DNA of 64,000 nt from Solidesulfovibrio carbinoliphilus subsp. oakridgensis (lineage in GTDB: Bacteria > Desulfobacterota > Desulfovibrionia > Desulfovibrionales > Desulfovibrionaceae). Shown here piece after piece: positions 54,740 through 64,000 of the stretch. A program made the translations under genes and the position numbers. The stretch covers positions 868,001 to 932,000 of the forward strand of contig NZ_CM001368.1 in assembly GCF_000177215.2 (NCBI RefSeq), given 5' to 3'. The stretch's first letter is position 1. Each line of letters starts with the position of its first letter. Below the pieces are notes generated by a model. It saw only the letters and a list, made by a program, of their open reading frames with translations. It did no database searches and was not told the origin of the DNA.

Positions 54740-54927
54740 CGTCTCTCCAGAATGCAGGTGCGTTTCCCAAACACGGGGAAACAGGGGTGCAGTATCCGAT
54801 TTGGCCCGGCCCCGCAAATGCCGGGATCGGGATTTCCGTTTTTTCCCAGTCCTCTCTTGACGCCCCGGGCGGCTTTCGGGCAGGTATCGCCATTGGACGC
54901 GCCACGACGCTATTGGGAGGAAGCCGC

Positions 54928-56229
54928 ATGATTTTCGATATGGACATCGAAACCCTGCCCAGGGAAGACCTGGAGGCGCTGCAGCTCAAGCGCCTCAAAA
55001 CGCTGTGCGAACGGGTTTACGCCAACGTGGCCTTCTACCGGCGCGCCTTTGACGAGGCCGGGGTCAAGCCGGCCGACATCAAAAGCCTGGCCGACGTGCG
55101 CTATCTTCCGTTTACCGAGAAACAGGATCTGCGCAACCACTATCCGTTCGGTCTTTTCGCCGTGCCGAAAGACAACGTGGTGCGCATCCACGCCTCTTCC
55201 GGCACCACGGGCAAGGCGACCGTGTCCGGCTACACCCAGCGCGACGTCAACAACTGGGCCACCATGATGGCCCGGTCCCTGACTGCGGCCGGGGCCGGCC
55301 GGCGCGACATCATCCATGTGGCCTACGGCTACGGCCTTTTCACCGGCGGGCTTGGGGCACACTACGGAGCCGAGCGCCTGGGTGCGACCACCATCCCGGT
55401 CTCGGGCGGCGGCACCCGGCGGCAAGCCATGCTGCTGCGCGATTTCGGCGCCACGGTCCTTTGCTGCACCCCGTCCTACAGCCTGGTCCTGTATGAGACC
55501 GCCCTCGAGGCCGGCATCGACTTCAAGGACCTGCCCCTTCGCATCGGCGTCTTTGGGGCCGAACCCTGGTCCGACGAGATGCGCCGGGACATCGAGGCCA
55601 AGATGGGCATCAAGGCCATCGACATCTACGGCCTGTCCGAGATCATGGGACCCGGGGTCGGCATCGAGTGCGTCGAGGCCCAGCACGGGGCCCACCTCCA
55701 GGAAGACCATTTCCTGTTCGAGGTGATCGATCCCGAAACCAAGGAGCCCGTGGGGCCGGGCGAGGTCGGCGAGCTAGTCATCACCACGCTGACCAAGGAA
55801 GCCCAGCCGCTCATCCGCTACCGCACCCGGGACGTCACCCGGCTCGAATACACGCCCTGCAAATGCGGCCGCACCTTCGCCCGCATGGTGCGCGTCCAGG
55901 GCAGAAGCGACGATATGCTGATCATCCGCGGGGTCAATGTCTTCCCGTCCCAGATCGAGAGCATCCTGCTTGAAACCGAGGGGCTGACCCCCCACTACCA
56001 ACTGGTGGTCGAACGCGAGGGCAACCTCGATACACTCACCGTGCAGGTGGAAGTGGACGAAAAGCTCTTTTCCGACGAGATTAGAAAGCTCCAGCGCCTG
56101 GAAGGCAAGATCCAAAAGAACATCAAGGAGTTTCTGGGCGTCACCGCCCTGGTCAAGCTGGTCGAGCCCCGGGCCATCCAGCGCTCGGAAGGCAAGGCCA
56201 AACGCATCGTGGACCTGCGCCACGTCTAA
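54928..56229 (+). CDS. paaK: Phenylacetate-CoA ligase
   Basis: 433-residue acyl-adenylate enzyme that activates phenylacetate or related aryl acids to the CoA thioester. It has the AMP motif SSGTTGKAT, the [14 protein letters not shown] region and the C-terminal [16 protein letters not shown] hinge. GGGAGG precedes the ATG. In anaerobes this enzyme pairs with indolepyruvate oxidoreductase; that partner is not in the window. A double-ACT gene follows 31 nt later. Confidence 0.92.
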   Translation: MIFDMDIETLPREDLEALQLKRLKTLCERVYANVAFYRRAFDEAGVKPADIKSLADVRYLPFTEKQDLRNHYPFGLFAVPKDNVVRIHASSGTTGKATVSGYTQRDVNNWATMMARSLTAAGAGRRDIIHVAYGYGLFTGGLGAHYGAERLGATTIPVSGGGTRRQAMLLRDFGATVLCCTPSYSLVLYETALEAGIDFKDLPLRIGVFGAEPWSDEMRRDIEAKMGIKAIDIYGLSEIMGPGVGIECVEAQHGAHLQEDHFLFEVIDPETKEPVGPGEVGELVITTLTKEAQPLIRYRTRDVTRLEYTPCKCGRTFARMVRVQGRSDDMLIIRGVNVFPSQIESILLETEGLTPHYQLVVEREGNLDTLTVQVEVDEKLFSDEIRKLQRLEGKIQKNIKEFLGVTALVKLVEPRAIQRSEGKAKRIVDLRHV

Positions 56230-56260
56230 CGGCAAAAAACCGCCACGCGAAGGAACAGCC

Positions 56261-56692
56261 ATGAAAGCCGAACAGATTTCCATCTTCCTGGAAAACCGCT
56301 CCGGTCGCCTGGAAGAAGTGACCCGCGTCCTGGCCGAGGCCGGCATCAGCATCCGGGCCCTGTCCCTGGCCGACACCTCGGATTTCGGCATCCTGCGCCT
56401 GATCGTCAGCGACCACGAGAAAGCCAAGGTCGCACTTAAGGAAAACGGCTTCACCGTCGGCCGTAACGCCGTGGTGGCCGTGGAAGTGCCGGACGCGCCG
56501 GGCGGTCTGCACTCCATTCTGAAGCTCTTGTGCGCCGGCGGCATCAACGTCGAATACATGTACGCCTTCGTCCACCAGTGCGAAAAATCGGCCGTCATCA
56601 TCGTCCGCTTCGACCGCACCGACCAGGCCATCGAACTGTTGCAGAAAAACAACATCCCCATCATCCCCGGGGAAAAGCTCTACAGCATCTAA
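56261..56692 (+). CDS. Double ACT-domain protein
   Basis: 143 residues made of two ACT domains (LENRSGRLEEVTRVLAEAGI and VPDAPGGLHSILKLLCAGGI). ACT domains bind amino acids and regulate enzymes. Genes of this type commonly follow phenylacetate-CoA ligase, so it may sense an aromatic amino acid; this is inferred from the neighbourhood. Confidence 0.88.
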   Translation: MKAEQISIFLENRSGRLEEVTRVLAEAGISIRALSLADTSDFGILRLIVSDHEKAKVALKENGFTVGRNAVVAVEVPDAPGGLHSILKLLCAGGINVEYMYAFVHQCEKSAVIIVRFDRTDQAIELLQKNNIPIIPGEKLYSI

Positions 56693-56842
56693 AAAAAACC
56701 GGCAGGATGGCCCGCGTTCCTTCCGTCTTCCCCAGGCATTCCAGGCGTCCGTGACCGGTCCGGTTGCGGACGTCTGGCCAAGGTCCCACCGGCCACTTTT
56801 TCCCGTTCGCAGGCCCCAACGAACTCCCCCTGATCGAGTCGT

Positions 56843-58111
56843 ATGCGCATCACCCTCCCCGCTTTCGTTTCCCGCTGTCACTGGCGACGGCCCGTCTGCG
56901 CCGCTTGTCTCGCGACGGTCCTGTACCTGGCCCTGGCCGGGCTCGACGCCGGTATCTACCATGGGCTGCCCCATGCCCCCCTCTTTTCCGACAAGCAGCG
57001 GGAGCTGCTCTATTCTTACGGCGTCTTCGACCCGACGACCAACCCCCTCTACCGGCAGTGGCTGCACGGCTATGTCAACGAGCCGAACCAGCCCCCCCGG
57101 TCCGGCACGGCCGACGACGCCTACCGGGCCTACGGCATCGCCCTGCCCGACCCGCCGGGCCTGACCGTTGCCGCGACCGATCCTCTCGGCTGGTGGAACG
57201 GACGGATGCCGCGCGAGGCGGACGTCCTTTTTATCGGGGATTCCTTCTGCTACGGCGCGGGCTCGGGCTCGGCCCGGAGCATCCCGGCCCTGTATGAAAA
57301 AGCCACCGGCCAGCCCGTGTACGCGGCCTGCAAAAACGGCTACGGCCTGCCGCAGTACCGCGACATCCTGCGCCGCCTGACCGTGGAGACGCCGCCCGGG
57401 GCCCCGGGGCATTTCGGGGGCAGGGACGTCTTCGTTCTCCTCTACGTCGGCAATGACACGGCCGCGGACCTCTTCGTCTACCGGGACCGTCTGGCCGAGG
57501 AACGCCTCGGCGTCTGGCGGCATGTGAAGCTGCGCACCCTGTGGCGGCTTAGCCGGTTTCTGCGTGACGCCGACCAGGGCGCGGGGCAGGCCTTGGCCGC
57601 CGGGCCGACGCCCACGGTCGATACCCACGGCTATTTTCCCGTGCCCCTGACCGTGCCCACGCAAAAGGGCCTCCCCTTTGCCTTCCATCCCTTCTACCGG
57701 TCCTTTGCCGACACTGCCTGGTTCGGGCCGGCCGAGGAGGAGTCGGTCGCGGCGGTATTGGCCGATCTGCGCCGCCTGGCCGAAAGCCGGCACCTGCGCC
57801 TCCGGGTGGTCCTCCTGCCGACCGCCTTGCAGGTCGTTTTCCCGCGCATCGATTTCGCGGCCGTTGACCGCCGCTCGGAATTCGCCCGCAAATCCTGGGA
57901 CGAAGTCCGAAACCTCAACGCCCTGGCCGGCCTTCTCCTCGGCATGTTGTCCGACGCCGGCATCGAAACCCTGGACATGGAACCGGCGTTCATGAATGAC
58001 CCCGACGCCGGGCGCCTCTATTGGCCGACCGATTCGCACCTGACGCCAGAGGGCAACGCGGCCACGGTCGCGGCCATGTGCGCGGCCTTCGTTCCCGACG
58101 ACGACCGATAG
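56843..58111 (+). CDS. Membrane-anchored SGNH-family hydrolase
   Basis: 422 residues. One hydrophobic helix near residues 18-38 anchors the protein, and the rest faces the periplasm. SGNH blocks: DVLFIGDSFCYGAG (catalytic Ser), the Asn block VLLYVGNDTAADLF and the C-terminal DSHLTPEG, in which D and H complete the triad. It resembles AlgJ/AlgX-type polysaccharide O-acetylesterases or transferases, consistent with the acyltransferases elsewhere in the window. The substrate is unknown. Confidence 0.75.
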   Translation: MRITLPAFVSRCHWRRPVCAACLATVLYLALAGLDAGIYHGLPHAPLFSDKQRELLYSYGVFDPTTNPLYRQWLHGYVNEPNQPPRSGTADDAYRAYGIALPDPPGLTVAATDPLGWWNGRMPREADVLFIGDSFCYGAGSGSARSIPALYEKATGQPVYAACKNGYGLPQYRDILRRLTVETPPGAPGHFGGRDVFVLLYVGNDTAADLFVYRDRLAEERLGVWRHVKLRTLWRLSRFLRDADQGAGQALAAGPTPTVDTHGYFPVPLTVPTQKGLPFAFHPFYRSFADTAWFGPAEEESVAAVLADLRRLAESRHLRLRVVLLPTALQVVFPRIDFAAVDRRSEFARKSWDEVRNLNALAGLLLGMLSDAGIETLDMEPAFMNDPDAGRLYWPTDSHLTPEGNAATVAAMCAAFVPDDDR

Positions 58112-58187
58112 GCTTTCCGGTGGAACCGGCTGGCCGGCCCCATAGGGTCGCCCCGCGCCAAGGGTGCCCGGCCGCCCGTCGGAGACC

Positions 58188-58221
58188 TTGACAAAAGCCG
58201 CGCTCCATGAACTAACGTTAC
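58188..58221 (+). promoter_or_regulatory. Possible promoter of rtcB
   Basis: TTGACA (58188-58193) with a weak downstream TAACGT at 58213-58218, 19 bp away. The spacing is long, so this is a low-confidence call. Confidence 0.35.
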
Positions 58222-58278
58222 AGAATACTGGTTTTTCGGCCAGGGAGCCGGGACAGCCATTTCAACGAGGGGCGTCTG

Positions 58279-59709
58279 ATGGGACGGCACGACGTGCGAC
58301 GCCGAGAGGCGCTTGTCTGGGAGATGCCGCAAACGGGTTCCATGCGGGTGCCGGCCATGCTTTTCGGCACGGAAGCGGCCCTCGCGGCCATGGAGGACGG
58401 GGTCTTCGCCCAACTGCGAAACGTGGCCTCCCTGCCCGGCATCGCCGGCCAGGCCCTGGCCATGCCGGACGCCCACACGGGGTATGGCTTCCCCATCGGC
58501 TGCGTGGCCGCCTTCGACGCCCGGGCCGGGGGCGTGGTCAGCGCCGGGGGTGTGGGCTTCGACATCGGCTGCGGCGTGCGAACGCTGGTGTCCGACCTGG
58601 ACCGGGAAGACGTGGAACCGGTCCGGGAAAGCCTGGCCGACCGGCTCTACGACGCGGTGCCGGCCGGACTCGGAGCCGGAGGACGACTGCGTCTCTCGGA
58701 TCGGGACATGGACCGGATGCTTGCCGGCGGCGCGGCCTGGGCCGTGCGCGAGGGGTTTGGCCAGACCGGGGACCTGCCGCGTTGCGAGGAAGGCGGGACC
58801 ATGCCCGGAGCCGATCCGGCCGGGGTCTCGGCCAAGGCCCGGGAGCGCCAGCGCGACGAACTCGGCACGCTCGGGTCCGGCAACCACTATCTCGAAGTGC
58901 AGCACGTGGAAAAAATTTTCGATTCCCGGACCGCCTCGGCCTACGGCTTGCGCCCGGGCCAGGTTGTGGTTTCCATCCACTGCGGTTCGCGCGGGCTCGG
59001 GCATCAAGTGGCCACCGAACACATGGCGGCCATGCTGGCCGCCGCGCCCGGGCACGGCCTCACCGTGGCCGACCCGGAACTGGCCTTCGCCCCCATCGAG
59101 TCTCCGGCCGGGGTCCGGTATCTCGGGGCCATGCGGGCCGCCATCAACTGCGCCCTGGCCGGCCGGCAGATCATCACCCACCTCGTGCGCGAGGTTTTTG
59201 CCGCGCTTTTTCCCGGCTGCCGGCTGGCCCTGCTCTACGACGTGTCCCACAACACCTGCAAGGTCGAACGCCACGCCGTGGGGAAAAGCGTCAAGACCCT
59301 CCATGTCCACCGCAAAGGGGCCACCCGGGCCCTCGGCCCTGGCCATCCCGACCTGCCCGAAACGTTTCGTGAGGTGGGCCAGCCGGTCATCGTCGGGGGC
59401 AGCATGGGCACGAGCTCGTACGTGCTGTCCGGAACCGAGGCTTCCGAGGCCCTGTCCTTCGCCTCGGCCTGCCACGGCGCCGGCCGGGCCATGAGCCGCA
59501 AACAGGCGGCCAAGCGCTTCTCGGCAAAAGGCGTCGTCGCCGCCCTGGCCGGCCAGGGCATCACCATCCGGACCCACACCCTGCGGGGCGTGGCCGAAGA
59601 GGCTCCCGGCGCCTACAAGGATATCGAGGAAGTGGCACAGACCACCCATGCCCTGGGGTTGGCAGCCAAAACCGCCAGGCTTCGCCCCCTGGCCTGCATC
59701 AAAGGGTAA
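58279..59709 (+). CDS. rtcB: RNA-splicing ligase RtcB
   Basis: 476 residues. RtcB joins RNA 2',3'-cyclic phosphate or 3'-phosphate ends to 5'-OH using GTP and Mn. Motifs: GFDIGCGVR (metal Cys), GSGNHYLEVQ, HCGSRGLGHQ, LYDVSHN, VHRKGATRA and the guanylylated His near ACHGAGRAMSR. It heads an operon with a hybrid histidine kinase seven bases downstream. No rtcA or archease is linked in the window. Confidence 0.95.
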   Translation: MGRHDVRRREALVWEMPQTGSMRVPAMLFGTEAALAAMEDGVFAQLRNVASLPGIAGQALAMPDAHTGYGFPIGCVAAFDARAGGVVSAGGVGFDIGCGVRTLVSDLDREDVEPVRESLADRLYDAVPAGLGAGGRLRLSDRDMDRMLAGGAAWAVREGFGQTGDLPRCEEGGTMPGADPAGVSAKARERQRDELGTLGSGNHYLEVQHVEKIFDSRTASAYGLRPGQVVVSIHCGSRGLGHQVATEHMAAMLAAAPGHGLTVADPELAFAPIESPAGVRYLGAMRAAINCALAGRQIITHLVREVFAALFPGCRLALLYDVSHNTCKVERHAVGKSVKTLHVHRKGATRALGPGHPDLPETFREVGQPVIVGGSMGTSSYVLSGTEASEALSFASACHGAGRAMSRKQAAKRFSAKGVVAALAGQGITIRTHTLRGVAEEAPGAYKDIEEVAQTTHALGLAAKTARLRPLACIKG

Positions 59710-59716
59710 CGCCGCC

Positions 59717-61672
59717 ATGCTCGAAGACCTGATCCGCGAAACCGACGCCATCGGTTGTCTTTCCGGGGATGCCCTGCTCCTGCTCGACAAGGATGGCATC
59801 ATCCTGCACGCCACGCCCGCGGCCGCCCCCCTCCTCGGCAGCCCGGCCAACCAATTGACCGGACTCCCCTTCGGCATTCCGGTGATGTGCGACGGGCAGG
59901 CCGAGGTGACCCTTGCCGCCACAGGCCGCGTGGCGCTCCTGCGTCGGGAGAGCCTGCACGAATCCGGCCTGCCGCTCACCCGGGTGGTCCTTCGCGACGT
60001 GACCGAACACCGGGCGGTCCTGGCCGAACTGGCCGCCGCCCGCGAGGCCGCCAAGGCCGGCGAGCGGGCCAAAAGCCATTTCCTGGCCAACATCACTCAT
60101 GAGATCCGCACGCCCATGATCGGCATCCTCGGCATGACCGAGCTGACGCTCGCCACCAAGCTGACGGAAAAACAACGGGAATACCTGGAGATGGCCCGGC
60201 ATTCGGCCCAGTCCCTGCTGACGGTCTTAAACGACATCGTGGACTATGCCCGCATCGAGGTCGGGGCCCTCGAACTGGCCAGGACCCCCTTTGACCTCTA
60301 TGCCACGGTGGAAGAGACCATAAGCGTCTTCCGGCCGTTGGCCGCGAAAAAGCACCTGGTCATCGGCTACCAGTTCATCGGCGCCGTGCCGCAAGTGCTG
60401 GTCGGCGACGCCAGCCGCCTGCGCCAGATCCTCATCAACCTGGTCGGCAACGCCGTCAAATTCACGGACGCCGGCAGCGTGGTCCTCACCATCACCCGGG
60501 CCGACGACGGGTCGGAAAGAAAGGCGGCCCAACTGCATCTGGCCGTTCGCGACACGGGCATCGGCATTCCCCGGGACAAGATCCAGGCCATTTTCGACAG
60601 CTTCACCCAGGCCGACGTCTCGGCCGCCCGCCGCTACCAGGGAGCGGGGCTGGGGCTTGCCATCGTGCGGCACCTGGTGGAGATGCAGGGAGGCCTTTAC
60701 AGCGTGGAAAGCGAAGAGGGACAGGGAAGCATTTTCTCCTTCACCCTGACCTTCGCCCTGCCCGAGGGACGGACGAACGACGCCGAGGACGCTCCAGGAA
60801 ACGGGCACAAAAAACCCCGGCCCCTCTCCATCCTGCTGGCCGAGGACAATCCCATAAACCAGCTCTACGTGCAGGAACTCCTGGAGATGGACGGCCACGA
60901 GGTGGTGGTGGCCCACACCGGCCGGCGCGCCCTGGAGGCCCTGCGCCGCAAATATTTCGATGCCATCCTCATGGACATCCAGATGCCGGAGATGGACGGC
61001 CTGGAAGCCACCCGGGCCATCCGGACCGACCAGACCGGGGATTTCGATCCCAACATTCCGATCGTGGCCCTGACCGCCCACGCCCTCAAAGGCGACCGGG
61101 AGACCTTCCTGCGGGCCGGCATGAACGAATACCTGAGCAAGCCCGTCAGTCCGGCCGGACTGGAAGCGGCCCTGATGCGGGCTGTCGGCGACGCGGAGGC
61201 GAGGAAGACCGCCGGTGCCGCTGTCGACGAGGCCGCGAAAGAGCGAGCGGCCGCGGCTGAACACACGGTTGCGGCCGGTGGCGGGGTTTCGGAAGGGAAC
61301 GCGCCCTATCCGGCCCCGGCCAGCGAGGATGGTCTCCTCGATTGGACCGAGCTCCTGGCCAAGGCCCGGGGCAATACCGGCTTTCTCATGAAGCTTTTCG
61401 GGGCGTTCGTGGCCGAGCAGCCGATCAATCTGGAATCCATGCGCGAAGCCCTGGCCATGGCCGATTTCGACCAGCTGGCCTTCATGGCCCATTCGCTCAA
61501 AGGGGCTTCGGCCACCATGTGTGCCCCGGCCCTGCGGGAAGCCAGCCACAACCTGGAACGGGCGGCCAAGGACTATGACGCGGCCCATGCCAGCGAGGCG
61601 TTCGCGGCCATGGAACGGGCCATGAACGACGTGCTGCGGACCATGGGGGAAAAGCTGGCGGCCGGCGCGTAG
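59717..61672 (+). CDS. Hybrid sensor histidine kinase with receiver and Hpt domains
   Basis: 651 residues. A PAS-like domain (about 1-95; LLLLDKDGIILHATPAAAPL) precedes a HisKA with phospho-His128 (FLANITHEIRTPM), the ATPase N, G1 (VRDTGIGIP) and G2 (GAGLGLAIV) boxes, a receiver with the acidic pocket AEDN and Asp in ILMDIQMPEMDG, and an Hpt with His in FMAHSLKGAS (about 592). It has no transmembrane segment, so it senses from the cytoplasm. It follows rtcB by seven bases. Confidence 0.93.
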   Translation: MLEDLIRETDAIGCLSGDALLLLDKDGIILHATPAAAPLLGSPANQLTGLPFGIPVMCDGQAEVTLAATGRVALLRRESLHESGLPLTRVVLRDVTEHRAVLAELAAAREAAKAGERAKSHFLANITHEIRTPMIGILGMTELTLATKLTEKQREYLEMARHSAQSLLTVLNDIVDYARIEVGALELARTPFDLYATVEETISVFRPLAAKKHLVIGYQFIGAVPQVLVGDASRLRQILINLVGNAVKFTDAGSVVLTITRADDGSERKAAQLHLAVRDTGIGIPRDKIQAIFDSFTQADVSAARRYQGAGLGLAIVRHLVEMQGGLYSVESEEGQGSIFSFTLTFALPEGRTNDAEDAPGNGHKKPRPLSILLAEDNPINQLYVQELLEMDGHEVVVAHTGRRALEALRRKYFDAILMDIQMPEMDGLEATRAIRTDQTGDFDPNIPIVALTAHALKGDRETFLRAGMNEYLSKPVSPAGLEAALMRAVGDAEARKTAGAAVDEAAKERAAAAEHTVAAGGGVSEGNAPYPAPASEDGLLDWTELLAKARGNTGFLMKLFGAFVAEQPINLESMREALAMADFDQLAFMAHSLKGASATMCAPALREASHNLERAAKDYDAAHASEAFAAMERAMNDVLRTMGEKLAAGA

Positions 61673-61686
61673 CCGGCCGCCGGGAA

Positions 61687-61702
61687 TCCCGCCGCGGCGG
61701 GA
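61687..61702. terminator. Perfect 16-bp palindrome between convergent genes
   Basis: tcccgccgcggcggga lies between the histidine kinase and dapB stops. It has no loop as drawn and no strong U-run, so it may help end both transcripts but is a weak call. Confidence 0.4.
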
Positions 61703-61717
61703 AGGAGCGTTTGTTTC

Positions 61718-62503
61718 CTAGGCCACCATGTCGGCCATGGCCAGGAGCCGGCCGGGCTTTTGCCCGCGCACCCACTTGGCCGCCCGCAGGGCCCCCTGGG
61801 CAAAGGTCTCGCGGTTGTTCACCCTGTGGGTGACCTCGATCCGCTCGCCCGGTCCGAAGAAATAGACCGTGTGGTCGCCGACCACGTCGCCGCCGCGCAG
61901 GGCGGCCACGCCGATCTCGTCGCTCGGGCGCGGCCCGATGATGCCGTCGCGGCAGTGGCGCTTGACCGCGTCGTATTCGGCTCCCCGGGCCGCGGCCAGG
62001 CACTGGCCGAGCTTGATGGCCGTGCCGCTTGGCGCATCGGCCTTCCGGTTGTGGTGGATTTCCATGATCTCCAGGTTGTAGTCCGGACCGAGCTTGCGCA
62101 CGAGCTCCGGCAGGACTTGCAGCAGGACGCTTATGCCCACGCTCATATTGGGGGCGAAAAAGACCGGCGTCCTGGCCGCCGCCGCTTCCAGGGTCCGGAC
62201 CTGGTCCGGGGAAAGGCCGGTCGTGCCGATGACCATGGGATTGCCGCTTTGGGCGGCCACCGCGGCCGCGGCCACCGTGCTTTCCGGAGAGGTGAAATCG
62301 ATCACCACCGCGCCCGGGCACTTGGCGAGCACGGTCGCCAGGTCGTCGCCCACGGCGCAATCAAGGCCCTCAAGCCCCGCCGTGCAGCCGCTGCGCTCCA
62401 GAGCCCCGGCCAGACGCAGATCCGGATCGGTCCTGACGAATCGGATCAGGGTCTGGCCCATGCGCCCCATGGCCCCCATGATCACCACGTCGCATACACT
62501 CAT
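61718..62503 (-). CDS. dapB: 4-hydroxy-tetrahydrodipicolinate reductase
   Basis: 261 residues. NAD(P)H-dependent step in lysine and diaminopimelate synthesis. Rossmann motif GAMGRMGQ (10-17), the substrate-binding [15 protein letters not shown] (catalytic His-His and Lys) and [11 protein letters not shown]. It stands alone here, with no other dap genes adjacent. It is convergent with the histidine kinase. Confidence 0.95.
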   Translation of the reverse strand: MSVCDVVIMGAMGRMGQTLIRFVRTDPDLRLAGALERSGCTAGLEGLDCAVGDDLATVLAKCPGAVVIDFTSPESTVAAAAVAAQSGNPMVIGTTGLSPDQVRTLEAAAARTPVFFAPNMSVGISVLLQVLPELVRKLGPDYNLEIMEIHHNRKADAPSGTAIKLGQCLAAARGAEYDAVKRHCRDGIIGPRPSDEIGVAALRGGDVVGDHTVYFFGPGERIEVTHRVNNRETFAQGALRAAKWVRGQKPGRLLAMADMVA

Positions 62504-62618
62504 GATTGCGCCCCCCTTTCGTAACTCGTGTCTGAAAAACGATGCCGTGCATCCGACCCCATTTCGTCCGTACCGTCAGTGCCGGCCTTTTTCAACAAAG
62601 GATTTGCAGGCCAAAGGC

Positions 62619-63620
62619 CTAGCAGATGCGCGGCAGCTGCTCGCCTTCGAGCATGCCGAGAAGCCGCCGGCCGCCAAGAGGCGTGACCATGGCCACCTTG
62701 CCCGGATGCTCGGCCACCACCCGGCCGATGACCGCCGCGTCCCGGCCGAGCGGATCGGCCCGCAAAACCTCGAGCGTCGCCAACGCCTTGTCGCCCGGCA
62801 CGATGCAGATGCACTTGCCCTCGTTGGCGAGATAGAGCGGATCGAGGCCGAGCACGGCACAGCCGCCGGCCACGGCCGGATCGATGGGAATGTCGGCCTG
62901 GACGAGCTCGATGCCGACAGCCGACTGGCCCGCGATCTCGTTGAGGGTCGTGCCAAGGCCGCCGCGCGTGGGGTCGCGAAGGACGTGGACATCGCCGGCC
63001 GCGGCCAGGACCTTTTCCACCAATCCCCACAAGGCCGCGCTGTCGCTGACCACCGGGGCGGCGAAGGAAAGGCCTTCCCGAGTGGAGAGAATGGCCAGCC
63101 CGTGGTCGCCCATGGACCCGGATACCAGCACCGCGTCCCCGATCCGGGCCCGGTTGCCGCCCGGAGCCGGATCGACCACGATCTCGCCCACGCCCGTGGT
63201 GTTGATGAAGATCTTGTCCGCCGCGCCCCGCTGCACCACCTTGGTGTCGCCGGCCACGATCCGCACCCCGGCATCCCGCGCCGCCTGGCCCATGGAAGCG
63301 ACCACGCGTTCGAGATCGGCCAGGGGCAGGCCTTCTTCCAGGATGAAGCCGCAGGTCAGGTAGAGCGGCCGGGCCCCCATCATGGCCACGTCGTTGACCG
63401 TGCCATGGACGGCCAGGGACCCGATGTCGCCGCCCGGGAAAAAGATCGGGTCGACCACGAAGGAATCCGTGCTCATGGCGACCGGGCCGTTGAGATGCAA
63501 AACGGCGGCATCGTCCATGCGGGCCAGGATGTCGTTGCCGAGATGCTTGAAAAAGAGGTCCTGGACGAAGCGGTGCGATGCCCGCCCGCCGCTGCCATAG
63601 TCGAGCAATACCTTGTCCAT
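62619..63620 (-). CDS. hypE: Hydrogenase maturation protein HypE
   Basis: 333 residues. HypE carries a C-terminal cysteine that is carbamoylated by HypF and dehydrated to thiocyanate, the source of cyanide ligands for NiFe-hydrogenase. The C-terminus ends PRIC as expected. It has the AIR-synthase fold with VHGTVNDVAMMGA and VAGDTKVVQRG. Start MDKVLLDYGSGGRASH was chosen because the in-frame stretch upstream is not typical of HypE. The other hyp genes are not in the window. Confidence 0.95.
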   Translation of the reverse strand: MDKVLLDYGSGGRASHRFVQDLFFKHLGNDILARMDDAAVLHLNGPVAMSTDSFVVDPIFFPGGDIGSLAVHGTVNDVAMMGARPLYLTCGFILEEGLPLADLERVVASMGQAARDAGVRIVAGDTKVVQRGAADKIFINTTGVGEIVVDPAPGGNRARIGDAVLVSGSMGDHGLAILSTREGLSFAAPVVSDSAALWGLVEKVLAAAGDVHVLRDPTRGGLGTTLNEIAGQSAVGIELVQADIPIDPAVAGGCAVLGLDPLYLANEGKCICIVPGDKALATLEVLRADPLGRDAAVIGRVVAEHPGKVAMVTPLGGRRLLGMLEGEQLPRIC

Positions 63621-63923
63621 GGGGATGCCTTCCGGGAAGTTGCGAAACGCCGGGAAAAAGAGGGTTCCCCGCCGCAGCCAGCCCTGTGGCGCGACGTCGG
63701 ATGGGGACCGCCCGAAGCCTTCCGGCAAAGGCGCATCATAGGGAGAAAGCTCGAATATTTCCAGACCCTTTTCCGGACCTCCGGCCTTTCCCCCGGCGTT
63801 CGGGCGCGCTGGCCTGCCCCCCCTCTCGCGGTGCAATCCTCTAAAAAATACGGCAGTTTTTTTTAATAAAAACAAGCATCCTAGATTTTTATTCATGAAA
63901 AAGTATGTACTTTTTCATGGACG
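63621..63923. other. Non-coding interval between cheB-like gene and hypE
   Basis: No gene is supported. The right half is unusually AT-rich for the genome and holds a 26-bp palindrome (listed separately) and a run of eight T. A start upstream of hypE in the same frame is not convincing. Confidence 0.5.
63894..63919. promoter_or_regulatory. 26-bp palindrome 3' of the cheB-like gene
   Basis: catgaaaaagta (63894-63905), tg, then tactttttcatg (63908-63919): perfect 12-bp arms. Lies five bases beyond the stop. It could be a terminator stem or an operator; there is no long U-run on the minus side. Confidence 0.55.
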
Positions 63924-64000
63924 CTAGCCGGAGCAGGCCCGGACCACTTCGTGGGCAATGCCGGAAAGGGGCATGATCTTGTCCACGCCGCCGAGCTTGA
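63924..64000 (-). CDS. Probable CheB-type methylesterase, C-terminal end only
   Basis: Only the last 25 codons are present. They read KLGGVDKIMPLSGIAHEVVR, which resembles the end of CheB chemotaxis methylesterases (AxGAVDKVxPLDRIAPEL). The rest is outside the window. The call rests on this short match only. Confidence 0.5.
   Translation of the reverse strand, partial: KLGGVDKIMPLSGIAHEVVRACSG

Noticed and set aside
1-64000. CRISPR array or prophage
   Set aside because: No regularly spaced repeat series and no phage structural, lysis or integration genes were seen.

Overview
The window reads as a GC-rich stretch of chromosome from a sulfate-reducing deltaproteobacterium of the Desulfovibrio / Solidesulfovibrio type. 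The pointers are a periplasmic tetraheme cytochrome c3, HypE for NiFe-hydrogenase maturation, a two-gene SUF system, a futalosine-pathway menaquinone enzyme (MqnC), a class I adenylate cyclase domain, and a phenylacetate-CoA ligase / double-ACT pair. Most of the DNA is ordinary housekeeping sequence with tightly packed, often overlapping genes. The organism assignment is inference from gene content.

Layout. 1-6.3 kb (minus strand): a truncated secreted repeat protein, miaA, coaD, rsmD, an acyltransferase, an EF-G paralogue and a histidinol-dehydrogenase-like protein that looks degenerate. 6.3-13.6 kb (minus): bamD, trxB/trxA, tsaD, fbp, a lipoprotein, a TPR protein, an FtsB-like protein and a small conserved protein. 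13.6-16 kb (minus): pgsA, an Mrp-type ATPase and pcm. 16.1-18.5 kb (plus): a CBS-pair protein, cytochrome c3, a VOC protein and a cyclase-family hydrolase. 18.6-25.7 kb (mixed): an M24 peptidase, an EamA transporter, mqnC, a plus-strand run of CoA-binding, YkgJ and J-domain genes, an NlpC/P60 lipoprotein and a DUF2087-like protein. 25.7-30.6 kb: a composite palindromic repeat, sufB/sufC, a lone response regulator, a second acyltransferase and two small unknown proteins. 30.7-32.4 kb is accessory in character: a miniature inverted-repeat element, an ADP-ribosylglycohydrolase gene broken by a frameshift, a duplicated 35-bp sequence and tRNA-Leu. 32.5-41.5 kb (minus): thiD, a flippase-like membrane protein, recD2, recR, a second miniature element, a glycerophosphodiesterase, ebfC, dnaX and ilvE. 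41.8-50.6 kb: a chemoreceptor, a TPR protein, an HD-GYP protein followed by a 1292-residue HEAT-like / pentapeptide / adenylate cyclase fusion, and two small genes. 50.7-54.7 kb (minus): pgm, a zinc-ribbon protein, gpmI and rsfS. 54.9-61.7 kb (plus): paaK, a double-ACT protein, an SGNH hydrolase, rtcB and a hybrid histidine kinase. 61.7-64 kb (minus): dapB, hypE and the last codons of a cheB-like gene.

Together the genes cover tRNA and ribosome modification, thiol redox control, gluconeogenesis and sugar-phosphate metabolism (fbp, pgm, gpmI), Fe-S assembly, DNA repair and replication, and signalling. The most unusual item is the adenylate cyclase fusion, which follows an HD-GYP c-di-GMP-type hydrolase in the same apparent operon. 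The next most unusual are two related miniature inverted-repeat elements that each abut or enter the 3' end of a gene, and a repeated palindromic sequence found 3' of sufB and pgm. No CRISPR array, prophage, rRNA operon or intact transposase was seen.
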